A stretch of DNA of 64,000 bases from Acidobacteriota bacterium. GTDB taxonomy: Bacteria > Acidobacteriota > Terriglobia > Acidiferrales > UBA7541. The stretch spans positions 1 to 64,000 of the forward strand of contig QHYI01000115.1 of NCBI GenBank assembly GCA_003223245.1, written 5' to 3'. Below are positions 29,943-40,018 of the stretch, piece after piece. The notes under the pieces were generated by a model. It did not search any database, was not told where the DNA came from, and saw nothing but the letters and a program-made list of their open reading frames with translations. Numbering within the stretch: the first letter of the stretch is position 1; each line of letters begins with the position of its first letter. The translations under genes were made by a program, and so were the position numbers.

Positions 29943-32900
29943 ATGCCCATCCGGCCTGAAGTGCTGCACGCCCAGAGCGAAGCTGGAAAACCAGCTCTGC
30001 CTTGGTTTCGCCGGCTGTCGCGGCCCATTCTTTTCTTGATCGTGACTCTCGCGCTGGTCGGCGGATATCTTGCCTTCAGCATTCCTGTGGCCGTTTTTCC
30101 CAGCACGGATTTTCCGCGCATCGTCATCGGGGTAGACAACGGCGTCACGCCCATCGACCAAATGCTGGTGACCATCACGCGGCCGCTCGAGGAAGCAGTT
30201 AACAGCGTCCCTGGTCTTCAGAAAGTGACTTCGATCACGAGCCGCGGCTCGGCGGAGGTCGACCTTTTCTTCGATTGGAACTCCGACATGATTTTGACGC
30301 TGCAGCGCGTCGACGCGGTGGTCGCGCGCATGCAAGCCGAACTGCCTCCCACGGCCAGAGTGGAAACGCACCGGATGACCTTTGCCATGTTTCCTATCAT
30401 TGGCTACAGCTTGACGTCAGATACCATTCCGCCCGACAAACTCTGGGAAATCGCCACTTACGACCTCAAGCCGCGCCTAAACCGGCTGGACGGCGTCGCT
30501 ACCGTGATCGTGCAGGGCGGCCGCGTCCCGGAATTTCAGGTGACTCCCGATCCTGCGCGTCTGCTGGCCGCGGGAGTTACGGTCAGTGATATTTTGGATT
30601 CGATACGCAAGACCAATCTCATCGATTCGCCCGGACTGATCGAGAGCGAGCACAAATTGGTGCTCGGCTTGGTCAGCGGGATGGTCCGCACGCCCGAAGA
30701 GCTCGGGCAGATCGTGGTGAAGACGTCTCCATCGCAGGTCCCCATCCGCCTGGGCGATATCGCCAAGATCGCACCATCGGTCGCGCCCGTTTATACCGTG
30801 GTCACCGCCGATGGCAAGCCCGCGGTCCTGCTCAATGTCAACCGCCAGCCTGAAAGCAACACCCTGGCCGTCGCAAACGAGGTGCACGACTTGATCCAGC
30901 AGCTCACGCCAACGCTTCCTCCCGGCGTGCATCTCGAGCCGTTCTACGACCAATCCACGATCGTCCACGACTCCATCTCGAGCGTTCGCGATGCGGTGGT
31001 CCTCGGAATCGTGCTTTCCTCAATCATTCTTGTGCTGTTCTTGCGCGATTGGGGAACCTCGCTCGTGGCTGGCTTGGTGATTCCCGTAACTTTGCTCATT
31101 ACCTTCATCGTTCTGAAGGTCAGCGGCCAGAGTTTCAACCTTATGACCCTCGGAGGGCTCGCCGCCGCAGTGGGCTTGGTCATCGACGACGCCATCGTTG
31201 TCCTCGAGAACATTGTTTTGCACCGGGATGCCGGCCAAACCCGCCTTCAGGCTATTCGGAGCGCCTTGAAGGAGTTGACCATACCTTTGATCGGCTCTAC
31301 GGTCACTCCCGTCGTCGTGTTTCTCCCGTTGATTTCGACGACCGGTGTGACCGGCTCTTTCTTTCGCGCGCTCGCCGTCACCATGACCGTCTCCCTTTTC
31401 ACCTCGCTGTTTCTTGCGTTGACGTGGACTCCCACGCTCAGCCAGTATTTCGTGCGCCGCAAGGATGCGACCGTCACCGCAGCCAGCTCTTCCGAAGGGC
31501 CGAACATGGCGGCGCTCCTCGCGGTGGAAGAAGCCCACCTTTCTGGTTTCTTCGGACGCATCGTCAATTTCTATACACGCGCTATGCAAGCCATTGTCAA
31601 GCGCCCTTGGTTGCTGGCTGGGAGTTCCGTCGTAATCATCGTTTTGTCCTATGTTTGCTATACCTTTGTCGGCACAGATTTTCTTCCCGAAATGGATGAA
31701 GGCGGGTTCATCCTCGATTACTACACTCCACCGGGAAGCTCCCTCGCGGAATCCAATCGCATCCTCCTGCGCATCGAGAATATTCTCCACGCCACTCCGG
31801 AAGTGGAGAACACCTCACGCCGTACGGGCCTGCAGTTAGGCCTTGCCGCTGTCACGGAAGCCAACAATGGCGATTTCACCGTGAAACTGAAGAAAGATCG
31901 GGACCGCGACATTGACGAGGTGATCTCGGACGTCAGGTCGAAGATCAAGCAGTCCGAGCCCGCCGCGGACATCGAATTTGTCCAGCTGTTACAGGACATG
32001 ATTGGAGATCTGACAAGCCAGCCGGAGCCGGTGGTCATCAAGCTTTATTCTCAGGATGGCAAGCTCCTGAACGAGACCGCCCCACGGGTTGCGGAAGCCA
32101 TCCAAAAGATTCAGATTAGAGGGTCACATCCTGTCGTGGATGTTCTCGACGGTGTCGAGAATACCATCAGCGGTCCCGCTGTGACATTCCAGGTGAATCC
32201 CACCGTTGCGGCGCGTGCCGGTTTCACTCCAGAGGAAGTGGCTCTGGACGCCTCCGCTGTCCTGGAAGGCGAGCCCGCCGCGACACCCGTTATTCTGAAC
32301 GACCGCCCATACACCATTCGCGTGCGTTTCCCTGATCAGAACCGCTCATCGCTGGATCGCATGACCAATACGCTGCTTACCAGTGCGACTGGCCGTACGG
32401 CAACGCTCGGTTCTTTGGCGACAGTTACTACAGATCCCGGCGAAACGGAAATTCGTCGCGAGAATCTGCAACGCTTGGTGCAAGTTACTGCGCGCCTGGA
32501 AGGCGTCGACATGGGGACAGGAGTGGCTGCAGTACAGAGAGCCATACGCGATATGAATCTTCCATCTTCCATCCGCGTCGAGTACGGCGGGTTGTACGAA
32601 GAGAATCGAAAATCATCCCACGACTTGATGTTGGTTCTGCTCTTGGCCCTGCTCCTTCTGTTTGCCGTGCTCCTTTTTGAGTTCCGGACTTTCTCCGCCC
32701 CGACGGCAATCCTCACGTCCGCAATCCTTTCCACGTTTGGTGGCTTTCTGGCGCTGCTGATCACAAATACGACGTTCAACGTCGCCTCGCGCATGGGCAT
32801 GATTATGGTCATCGGCATCGTGGCCAAAAACGGCATTTTGTTGCTCGACGCCGAGCACCGCTTCCGTGATCTGGGATTCACCCCGCAAGAAGCCATGATT

Positions 32901-33119
32901 CAAGCGGGCCGCCGCCGCTTGCGCCCCATTGCGATGACGGCTCTCGCCACCGTTGCTGGCATGTCGCCATTGGCGTTCGGGATAGGCGCAGGTTCCGAGA
33001 TGCTGAAACCGTTAGCGATTGTTGTGATTGGTGGCTTGCTAAGCTCCATGGTCCTGTCGCTCGTCTTCACTCCTGCGATCCACTTCTACCTGCGCCCGCG
33101 CAAAACGGCGGAAGCGTAA
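29943..33119 (+). CDS. RND efflux permease (system 2)
   Basis: The 1058-aa inner-membrane pump shows the duplicated RND structure. Helix 1 is PILFLIVTLALVGGYLAFSI; helix 4 carries GLVIDDAIVVLEN with the proton-relay aspartates; the second half has GIVAKNGILLLDAEHRFRDL in helix 10, so the usual Lys is kept (AKN). The porter loop begins PVAVFPSTDFPRIVI. It is more distant from the HAE1 permeases of systems 1 and 3, resembling HAE/HME-like environmental clades; substrate unknown. It closes a five-gene operon: regulator, kinase, channel, adaptor, pump. Confidence 0.94.
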   Translation: MPIRPEVLHAQSEAGKPALPWFRRLSRPILFLIVTLALVGGYLAFSIPVAVFPSTDFPRIVIGVDNGVTPIDQMLVTITRPLEEAVNSVPGLQKVTSITSRGSAEVDLFFDWNSDMILTLQRVDAVVARMQAELPPTARVETHRMTFAMFPIIGYSLTSDTIPPDKLWEIATYDLKPRLNRLDGVATVIVQGGRVPEFQVTPDPARLLAAGVTVSDILDSIRKTNLIDSPGLIESEHKLVLGLVSGMVRTPEELGQIVVKTSPSQVPIRLGDIAKIAPSVAPVYTVVTADGKPAVLLNVNRQPESNTLAVANEVHDLIQQLTPTLPPGVHLEPFYDQSTIVHDSISSVRDAVVLGIVLSSIILVLFLRDWGTSLVAGLVIPVTLLITFIVLKVSGQSFNLMTLGGLAAAVGLVIDDAIVVLENIVLHRDAGQTRLQAIRSALKELTIPLIGSTVTPVVVFLPLISTTGVTGSFFRALAVTMTVSLFTSLFLALTWTPTLSQYFVRRKDATVTAASSSEGPNMAALLAVEEAHLSGFFGRIVNFYTRAMQAIVKRPWLLAGSSVVIIVLSYVCYTFVGTDFLPEMDEGGFILDYYTPPGSSLAESNRILLRIENILHATPEVENTSRRTGLQLGLAAVTEANNGDFTVKLKKDRDRDIDEVISDVRSKIKQSEPAADIEFVQLLQDMIGDLTSQPEPVVIKLYSQDGKLLNETAPRVAEAIQKIQIRGSHPVVDVLDGVENTISGPAVTFQVNPTVAARAGFTPEEVALDASAVLEGEPAATPVILNDRPYTIRVRFPDQNRSSLDRMTNTLLTSATGRTATLGSLATVTTDPGETEIRRENLQRLVQVTARLEGVDMGTGVAAVQRAIRDMNLPSSIRVEYGGLYEENRKSSHDLMLVLLLALLLLFAVLLFEFRTFSAPTAILTSAILSTFGGFLALLITNTTFNVASRMGMIMVIGIVAKNGILLLDAEHRFRDLGFTPQEAMIQAGRRRLRPIAMTALATVAGMSPLAFGIGAGSEMLKPLAIVVIGGLLSSMVLSLVFTPAIHFYLRPRKTAEA

Positions 33120-33255
33120 CTTTTCTGAAAAAGCGAAATTGAGCCTCTTCGGGCGCCTGTTCCGCGACGAATCACAGAGCTATACCCATCCTAGCTAAAA
33201 CGCTTTACTTTCGCTTCTCTCGTTCCTCTCTGCCTTTTGTGGCACAGTAGGAAGG

Positions 33256-34503
33256 ATGGCAGCTTCGGAGAACTCCAGCGCCGCTGGGCGAATCGCTTTT
33301 ACCTACCCAAGTTTCGTCTTCTTTCAATTGGCGCGCGTCTTCATCGTCCTTTCCGGCGAAATGCAATCCGTCGCAGTGGGATGGGAGATCTATGAAATCA
33401 CCCAGCGGGCTCTGGCTCTGGGTTTTGTCGGACTCGCCCAGTTCCTTCCCGGCATTTTGTTTTTTCTCGTGTCGGGTCATGCTGCGGACCGTTACGACCG
33501 CCGCAAGCTGATCGTTCTCTGTTACCTTGGCTCCGCAGCTTGTTCGGGAGCGCTTTTATTTCTTACACTTCGCGGGTACCGCTCACCTTACCCGATCTAT
33601 GCGGTGCTTTTCTTCGTAGGTGTTGCCCGTTCCTTCAGCGGACCGGCCACGCGCGCGCTCCTTCCTCAATTGGTTCCTGCGAAGGACTTCCAGAACGCCG
33701 TGGCCTGGGCTTCGGTGTTCTTTCAAAGTACCGTGATCTTGAGCCCTTCCCTTGGAGGCATTGTCTACGCCATTAATCGAGGGCCCGCAGCGGTTTACGC
33801 GCTTTCGTTCTTTGCGGCAATCGTGGCTGCGGTCTGCGCCGCAAAAATAAAAGTTGAATCCGTCGAACGGGTGCCCGAGCCCATAACCTGGAAATCCACG
33901 CTGGCCGGCCTCCACTACATTTGGCGCGAGAAAATGATTCTTGGCTCCATCTCGCTGGACTTGTTCGCGGTTCTTTTAGGAGGGGCGGTCGCGCTGCTGC
34001 CCGTCTACGCCAAAGAAATTCTCATGACCGGCCCTTGGGGCCTCGGCCTTCTTCGCAGCGCTCCCGCTGTTGGCGCAGGCGTCACGGCCATGGTGCTCGC
34101 TCACAAACCCTTGGGACGCCGCGCCGGTTCCCGAATGTTGTGGTGCGTCGCGGGATTCGGGCTGGCCACTATCTTTTTCGGAATCTCTCGAAACCTCTAC
34201 CTGTCTCTGTTTGCTCTTTTTCTCGTGGGAGCCAGCGACATGGTCAGCGTGATGGTTCGTCAGCTATTCATCCAGTTGGGCACCCCCGACGAAATGCGCG
34301 GCCGCGTCAATGCCGTCGACTCGGTTTTTGTTGGCGCTTCCAACGAACTCGGCCAATTCGAATCCGGTCTTACCGCGCACTGGTTCGGCAGCGTCCCGGC
34401 AGTTGTCCTCGGTGGTGTAGGCGCAATTCTCGTAACCGGCCTGTGGGCCTGGTGGTTCCCCGAATTGCGCAGAGCGCAAGAAGTAGCCAGATTCGCGGAC
34501 TGA
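33256..34503 (+). CDS. MFS transporter (EntS/enterobactin-exporter-like)
   Basis: 415-aa major facilitator with about 12 membrane helices. The helix 2-3 loop carries GHAADRYDRRKLIVL, the MFS motif A (G-x-x-x-D-R-x-x-R-R). The protein resembles the EntS/MFS_3 group (LPQLVPAKDFQNAVAWASVF; AMVLAHKPLGRRAG), whose members export siderophores, drugs or other small molecules. An AGGAAGG lies two bases before the ATG, an unusually close spacing. It stands alone, 136 bp after the RND permease and convergent with the cytochrome gene. Confidence 0.88.
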   Translation: MAASENSSAAGRIAFTYPSFVFFQLARVFIVLSGEMQSVAVGWEIYEITQRALALGFVGLAQFLPGILFFLVSGHAADRYDRRKLIVLCYLGSAACSGALLFLTLRGYRSPYPIYAVLFFVGVARSFSGPATRALLPQLVPAKDFQNAVAWASVFFQSTVILSPSLGGIVYAINRGPAAVYALSFFAAIVAAVCAAKIKVESVERVPEPITWKSTLAGLHYIWREKMILGSISLDLFAVLLGGAVALLPVYAKEILMTGPWGLGLLRSAPAVGAGVTAMVLAHKPLGRRAGSRMLWCVAGFGLATIFFGISRNLYLSLFALFLVGASDMVSVMVRQLFIQLGTPDEMRGRVNAVDSVFVGASNELGQFESGLTAHWFGSVPAVVLGGVGAILVTGLWAWWFPELRRAQEVARFAD

Positions 34504-34516
34504 TTCGAACTTGAAG

Positions 34517-35119
34517 CTATTTCTTCGTTGGCTTGGTTTGCTTCGCAGGCTTGGTTCCTTTTGCGGGCGCGCTACCCATATCGTCCATAGCCATCGCCAT
34601 GGGCGTCGAATTGCCGGCCAGCAACTCTTTTTTCACTGCCTCGGTAATCTTGTCCGCGTTCTTGACCAGCATGGTCACCTGCCAGATCTCTTTCTCCGAG
34701 AGTTGGCCTTTGAATCCCGGCATTCCCGTCATGCGAATGCCGTTCTCCACTTTCCAGTACGTTTCCCAGGGCTCATCATCGGTCACCCCAATTCCGTGAA
34801 ACAATTCTGGCGGCGCTGGAAACATCCCTTTTGACACTACGGATTTCGGCTCGCCTGGCAGCCCGTGGCAGGTGGCGCACTGCTCCTTGTAAACTTTCGC
34901 GCCGGCAATCAGATTGGGTTCATCTGCAGGCACCAGCGGCTGCGGGTGCGGTAACTTGTCCAAATAGGCCTGCAGCCCGGTTTTCGCTAATTTCCGTTCG
35001 AACGGCATGGGTTTGGCCGAGGTCGCCACGGGCGCCATCCCCCAGGAAAAGTACAAATAGACGCATCCCACAAGCAGTAAAATCCCAACCACGATTCCCA
35101 GGACAAAGCCTTTACCCAT
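34517..35119 (-). CDS. Membrane-anchored monohaem cytochrome c
   Basis: 200-aa electron carrier. An N-terminal helix (GFVLGIVVGILLLVGCVYLYFSW) anchors it to the inner membrane. The haem site is EQCATCHG near residue 85 (CxxCH), and MTGMPGFKG near residue 130 supplies a Met axial-ligand candidate. The C-terminal about 30 residues are Lys/Thr/Pro-rich (KPAKQTKPTKK). Two ATGs occur, at 35125 and 35119; AGGAG sits eight bases from the second and only two from the first, so 35119 is preferred. Divergent from RND system 3. Confidence 0.85.
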   Translation of the reverse strand: MGKGFVLGIVVGILLLVGCVYLYFSWGMAPVATSAKPMPFERKLAKTGLQAYLDKLPHPQPLVPADEPNLIAGAKVYKEQCATCHGLPGEPKSVVSKGMFPAPPELFHGIGVTDDEPWETYWKVENGIRMTGMPGFKGQLSEKEIWQVTMLVKNADKITEAVKKELLAGNSTPMAMAMDDMGSAPAKGTKPAKQTKPTKK

Positions 35120-35125
35120 AGCCAT

Positions 35126-35468
35126 TCTCCTGTCCCTTTCGGGATCGATGCAAAATGTTTTCTATTCCGTCTTTTAGGTCCTAGTCTACGGGTTTCTTTG
35201 CGATTCTGCACGCCGCAAATTTCCGGAATTTTGCCCCTCTACGCCGGCGAGCGGCTGAGTAACTCATATATTGGGGGCGACACAGGCCTCCTAGCCTCAC
35301 GTAACCTTTGTTCTCTCCGGGCCGTCCTATATAGGCGTAGACTGAGGCACACCGGAGTCTACGTCCCTTCGTTGGAGCGGCCCTCGGAGTTTGCCCGGGA
35401 TAGCCCTGCCTTTTGGTGGCTTGCTCGCACGAAAGTAGTGCATTCTGAAACCTGTTAGGAGCAAAGGA
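35126..35468. promoter_or_regulatory. Divergent regulatory region before RND system 3
   Basis: No gene. It holds the palindrome CCTATATAGG at 35326-35335 and an 8-bp inverted repeat, CGTAGACT at 35336-35343 with AGTCTACG at 35356-35363 (12-bp spacer). A third AGTCTACG occurs at 35183-35190. These are candidate operators for the cytochrome and the efflux operon; no regulator gene is adjacent. Confidence 0.5.
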
Positions 35469-36824
35469 ATGGGGCAGCTCAAGTCGATGGAACTACCTGA
35501 ATCCGGTAGCCACACGACCGCCAATACACCGGCCGCCAGGCCGTCGCGGAGCCTCTGGTGGCTCTGGGTCGTTCTTATTGCTGGCGTTGTTCTTGGTGTT
35601 TGGTATTTCCGAGGATCGCGCACTCCCAGCGAAGCAGCCAACCCTTCTGCGCCGGCAACGCCGGGCAGGGGGCGGGGTGGCTCAGGAGGCATGGGCAATT
35701 TTGTCGTGCCCGTCGTCGTCGCGCCTGCGCAGCCCGATGATCTTCCCGTTTACTTCAACGGCCTCGGGACCGTAACTGCCTTTAATACGGTCACGGTTCG
35801 CAGCCGTGTGGACGGAGAAATTATCAAGGTGGCCTTCAAAGAAGGTCAGTACGTGCATGAAGGGGATCTTCTCGTGCAGATTGACCCGCGGCCCTTCCAG
35901 GTCCAACTCGAGCAGGCTGACGGCCAGCTTGCGAAAGATCAGGCTCAGCGCAAAGACGCGCAAGTCAATCTCGAGCGCTATAAGCTTCTCTTCGATGAAG
36001 GTGTCATCCCGCAGCAGCAACTCGACACCCAGGCAGCGTTAGTCGGCCAGTTTGATGGCGCCATCAAGTCTGATCAAAGCCAGATCGACAACGCCAAGCT
36101 GCAACTCACCTATTGCCACATCACTGCGCCCATCAGCGGCCATGTCGGACTCCGCCTTATAGACCCGGGAAACATCGTGCATGCCACTGACGCCAGCGGC
36201 TTGGTGGTTATCACCCAGCTTCAGCCGATCGCCGTGCTCTTCAGCTTGCCGCAGGACGATCTTCCGCAAGTCAGCACCAAACTCCGCGCCGGCGCTCAGC
36301 TTACCGTCGATGCCTTCGACCGCGACGACACGCAGAAAATCGCTACTGGCAAACTCCTCACCATCGACAACCAGATCGATCCCAGCACGGGCACGTACAA
36401 GCTCAAGTCCGTCTTTAACAATGCCGACACTGCTCTTTTTCCCAATCAATTCGTGAACGTGCACTTGCTGGTCGACACCAAGCACAATCTCACCATCGTG
36501 CCCGCGGCTGCCATCCAGCGCGGCCCTCAAGGCACCTATGTGTATGCTGTCGCTAGCGACAACACGGTGAAAATCCACGCCGTCACCATCGCGCAAACCA
36601 CGGGCAACCGCGTGGGCCTGAGCGATGGCGTGAATGCCGGCGACCTCGTGGTCATCGACGGCCAGGACAAGCTCCAGGATGGCAGCAAGGTCACGCCCAC
36701 GGTTTCCAGCGGAAACAATAGCGGCGCTCAAGCCTCGAGCAACACCGCGCCGGCAAGTCCAGGCGCGCCTGCACCGCCGGCGCCCAATTCTCCCCGCCGC
36801 CAATCCGGAGGTTCCCGGCGATGA
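35469..36824 (+). CDS. RND efflux periplasmic adaptor, MdtA-like (system 3)
   Basis: 451-aa MFP adaptor anchored by an N-terminal helix ([19 protein letters not shown], residues about 30-48) in place of a lipid anchor. Lipoyl half-motifs are [20 protein letters not shown] and [20 protein letters not shown]; the hairpin is short, ending at [20 protein letters not shown], as in MdtA/AcrA-like proteins. The C-terminus is Pro/Ala/Ser-rich and probably disordered. AGGAG lies seven bases before ATG 35469. It overlaps the first permease by ATGA (36821-36824). Confidence 0.92.
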   Translation: MGQLKSMELPESGSHTTANTPAARPSRSLWWLWVVLIAGVVLGVWYFRGSRTPSEAANPSAPATPGRGRGGSGGMGNFVVPVVVAPAQPDDLPVYFNGLGTVTAFNTVTVRSRVDGEIIKVAFKEGQYVHEGDLLVQIDPRPFQVQLEQADGQLAKDQAQRKDAQVNLERYKLLFDEGVIPQQQLDTQAALVGQFDGAIKSDQSQIDNAKLQLTYCHITAPISGHVGLRLIDPGNIVHATDASGLVVITQLQPIAVLFSLPQDDLPQVSTKLRAGAQLTVDAFDRDDTQKIATGKLLTIDNQIDPSTGTYKLKSVFNNADTALFPNQFVNVHLLVDTKHNLTIVPAAAIQRGPQGTYVYAVASDNTVKIHAVTIAQTTGNRVGLSDGVNAGDLVVIDGQDKLQDGSKVTPTVSSGNNSGAQASSNTAPASPGAPAPPAPNSPRRQSGGSRR

Positions 36825-39800
36825 GTCCGTCGCGGCCGTTTATTCTGCGGCCGGTTGCCACCACGCTGCTTATGGTTGCTGTCTTGCTAGCGGGCTTTGT
36901 GGCCTACCGTCAGCTCCCGGTGTCCGCGCTTCCGCAAGTCGACTATCCAACCATTCAAATTCAGACGTTTTACCCAGGAGCGAGCCCCGACGTGGTGGCC
37001 TCTTCGGTTACCGCCCCGCTCGAGCGACAGTTCGGTCAGATCCCCGGCTTAAACCAGATGACTTCCACCAGTTCGTTCGGAAGCTCTCTCATCACTCTCC
37101 AATTTACCTTGGATCTCAACATCGATATCGCTGAACAAGAGGTCCAGGCCTCCATCAATAGCGCGTCGAACCTTTTGCCGCAGGGCCTACCCAATCCGCC
37201 CATCTACAGCAAGATCAATCCCGCCGACGCGCCCATTCTCACTCTTGCCCTTACCTCGGAGTCCCTCCCGCTCTCCAAAGTCGAGGACCTGGCGGACACC
37301 ACGCTGGCCCAGAAGATTTCTCAGCTCTCCGGCGTAGGCCTTGTCAGCATCAGCGGCGGCCAGCGACCCGCGGTGCGCATCCAGGCCAATCCGACCGAGC
37401 TCGCATCCTACGGAATGAGTTTGGAGGATCTGCGAACAGCGCTGAGCGCAGCCAACGTCGATCAAGCGAAAGGCACTTTCGACGGCGCCCATCAGGCTTA
37501 CACCATCGGCGCCAACGACCAGCTCATTTCTGCGGACAGCTATAAGCCCATTATCGTGGCTTATCGCAATGGCGCTCCGGTCCGTCTCACCGACGTCGCC
37601 AAGGTTTTCGACGGAACCGAAAACGCTAAGCAGGCTGCTTGGGCCAATACCCAGCCCGCCGTTATCCTGAACATTCAGCGGCAGCCCGGGGCCAATACCA
37701 TCGCGGTGGTCGACCGCGTGAAAAAGCTTCTCCCGCAGCTTCAGGCCGCGCTACCCGCTGCTGTAAAAGTAGACACCCTCACCGACCGTACCACCACCAT
37801 TCGCGCCTCCGTTGACGATGTGCAATTCACCTTGATCCTCACGATTGCGCTCGTGGTGCTGGTCATTTTCCTTTTCCTCCGCAGTTTGCGGGCTACGGTT
37901 ATTCCTACGCTTGCCGTGCCTCTTTCGATCGTCGGTACCTTTGGCGTCATGTACCTGTGCGGCTTCAGCCTCAACAACCTATCCCTCATGGCCCTGACCA
38001 TATCTACCGGCTTTGTCGTCGACGACGCCATCGTCATGATCGAAAATATCAGCCGCTTTATCGAGCAGGGCGATCCGCCTGTCGAAGCCGCTCTCAAGGG
38101 CTCCGAGCAGATTGGCTTCACCATCATTTCGCTTACCGTCTCCCTCATCGCCGTGCTCATCCCGCTTCTCTTCATGGGGGACATCGTCGGCCGCCTCTTC
38201 CGCGAGTTTGCCATCACTCTTTCCATCACCATCCTCATTTCCGCTTTCGTTTCCCTTACGTTGACTCCCATGATGTGCGCGCAATTGCTGCAGCACCAAA
38301 AAGAGGAAGAGCAAGGCAGGTTCTTTCGCGCCTCCGAGCGCGTATTCGACTCCGTCATCGCTTTTTACGGGCGCACCCTGAAGGTCGTCCTGCAGTACCG
38401 AACAACCACTCTCCTCGTCACTATCGGCACGCTTGTGGCCACCATCCTTCTTTACATTTACGTTCCCAAGGGCTTCTTCCCCGTGCAGGACACGGGAATT
38501 ATTCTCGGTGTCTCCCAAGCGGCTCAGAACACTTCCTTTGCCGCCATGGCTCAGCATCAGCAAGAGCTAGGCAAAGTGATCTTGAAGGACCCCGCCGTCC
38601 AGAGCCTCTCCTCTTTCATCGGCATCGATGGCACCAACACCACTTTGAATACCGGCCGCATTCAAATCAATCTCAATCCGCTTGACGAGCGGAAGATTCA
38701 CGTTTCCGATATCATCCGCCGTCTCCAGCCCGAACTCGCCAAAGTTGATGGCATCTCTCTCTTCATGCAGCCGGTGCAGGACCTCACCGTGGAAGACCGC
38801 GTCAGCCGCACGGAATTTCAGTACAGCCTCGAAGACGTGGACGCCAAGGAGCTCTCCTACTGGGTGCCGCGCTTTATGGAAAAACTCAGCGCCATTCCCG
38901 TGGTCCGCGACGTTGCCAGTGACCAGCTCAACCAAGGCCTTCTCGCTTCACTGGTTATCGACCGCGACACTGCCTCGCGCCTGGGCGTTTTGCCTTCCGC
39001 CATTGATAACACTCTCTACGACGCCTTTGGCCAGCGCCAAGTGTCCACCATCTACACCCAGCTCAATCAATACCGCGTGGTGTTGGAAGTCGATCCCCGG
39101 TTCCAGCAAAATCCCGAATCCCTGAAAGACATTTACGTAGCTTCCAACAGCGCGCTGCAGGCCTATAGTGGCTCCACGGCGAACATCACTAACAACGCCC
39201 AGACCAGTGTAAGCACGACTCCCAACGCGCAGGTTCCACTCAGCGCCTTCACCCGTTTCGAACCCGGCGCTACCGCCCTCGCGCTCAACCACCAGGGACA
39301 GTTTCCTGCGGTTACCGTTTCCTTCAACTTGGCACCGGGCGCCGCCCTGGGTGATGCGGTCAAAGCCATCAATGAGGCCAAATCCGAGCTCAACATGCCG
39401 GCCAGCATCCAAGCTACTTTTGAAGGCACCGCGGCTGCTTTCCTGAACTCCCTTGCGAACGAACCGGTGCTGATTCTCGCCGCGCTCATTACCGTGTATA
39501 TCGTGCTGGGCGTGCTCTATGAGAGTTATATTCACCCGATTACCATTCTCTCGACGCTTCCCTCCGCCGGAGTGGGAGCCATCCTGGCGCTTCTGCTTTT
39601 CAAAATGGAATTCAGCGTTATCGCTCTCATTGGCTTGATCCTTTTGATCGGCATCGTCAAGAAAAACGCCATCATGATGATTGACTTTGCGCTCGAAGCC
39701 GAGCGTAAGGAAGGGAAGTCGCCCCTGGATGCCATCTACGAAGCTTGCCTCCTGCGCTTCCGGCCCATCATGATGACGACCATGGCTGCGTTGCTAGGTG

Positions 39801-40000
39801 CCTTGCCCCTGGCCATGGGCAGCGGCGTCGGCTCGGAATTGCGCCGCCCCCTGGGCATTACCATCGTCGGCGGGCTTCTCCTAAGCCAGTTGCTCACGCT
39901 CTACACCACGCCCGTTGTTTATCTGGCGTTTGATTGGTTGGCTCGGCGCTTCGCGGTGCATATCGGCAATCCCGTCGAAGAGCCCGCTCACGGTGACTAA
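36821..40000 (+). CDS. RND permease, MdtB-like (system 3, first)
   Basis: 1059-aa HAE1-type pump subunit. N-terminus [20 protein letters not shown], porter loop start [20 protein letters not shown], helix 4 [17 protein letters not shown] and helix 10 [20 protein letters not shown] are all present. A stretch near residues 780-805 rich in Ser, Thr and Asn ([17 protein letters not shown]) lengthens the second porter loop relative to MdtB. In E. coli MdtB and MdtC form a 2:1 heterotrimer; the tandem paralogue next door suggests the same here (inference). Confidence 0.93.
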   Translation: MSPSRPFILRPVATTLLMVAVLLAGFVAYRQLPVSALPQVDYPTIQIQTFYPGASPDVVASSVTAPLERQFGQIPGLNQMTSTSSFGSSLITLQFTLDLNIDIAEQEVQASINSASNLLPQGLPNPPIYSKINPADAPILTLALTSESLPLSKVEDLADTTLAQKISQLSGVGLVSISGGQRPAVRIQANPTELASYGMSLEDLRTALSAANVDQAKGTFDGAHQAYTIGANDQLISADSYKPIIVAYRNGAPVRLTDVAKVFDGTENAKQAAWANTQPAVILNIQRQPGANTIAVVDRVKKLLPQLQAALPAAVKVDTLTDRTTTIRASVDDVQFTLILTIALVVLVIFLFLRSLRATVIPTLAVPLSIVGTFGVMYLCGFSLNNLSLMALTISTGFVVDDAIVMIENISRFIEQGDPPVEAALKGSEQIGFTIISLTVSLIAVLIPLLFMGDIVGRLFREFAITLSITILISAFVSLTLTPMMCAQLLQHQKEEEQGRFFRASERVFDSVIAFYGRTLKVVLQYRTTTLLVTIGTLVATILLYIYVPKGFFPVQDTGIILGVSQAAQNTSFAAMAQHQQELGKVILKDPAVQSLSSFIGIDGTNTTLNTGRIQINLNPLDERKIHVSDIIRRLQPELAKVDGISLFMQPVQDLTVEDRVSRTEFQYSLEDVDAKELSYWVPRFMEKLSAIPVVRDVASDQLNQGLLASLVIDRDTASRLGVLPSAIDNTLYDAFGQRQVSTIYTQLNQYRVVLEVDPRFQQNPESLKDIYVASNSALQAYSGSTANITNNAQTSVSTTPNAQVPLSAFTRFEPGATALALNHQGQFPAVTVSFNLAPGAALGDAVKAINEAKSELNMPASIQATFEGTAAAFLNSLANEPVLILAALITVYIVLGVLYESYIHPITILSTLPSAGVGAILALLLFKMEFSVIALIGLILLIGIVKKNAIMMIDFALEAERKEGKSPLDAIYEACLLRFRPIMMTTMAALLGALPLAMGSGVGSELRRPLGITIVGGLLLSQLLTLYTTPVVYLAFDWLARRFAVHIGNPVEEPAHGD

Positions 40001-40018
40001 AGGCAGAGTGACTCCGCC

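Noticed and set aside
31020-31790. 256-aa minus-strand frame inside RND permease 2
   Set aside because: Antisense shadow without ribosome site or motif.
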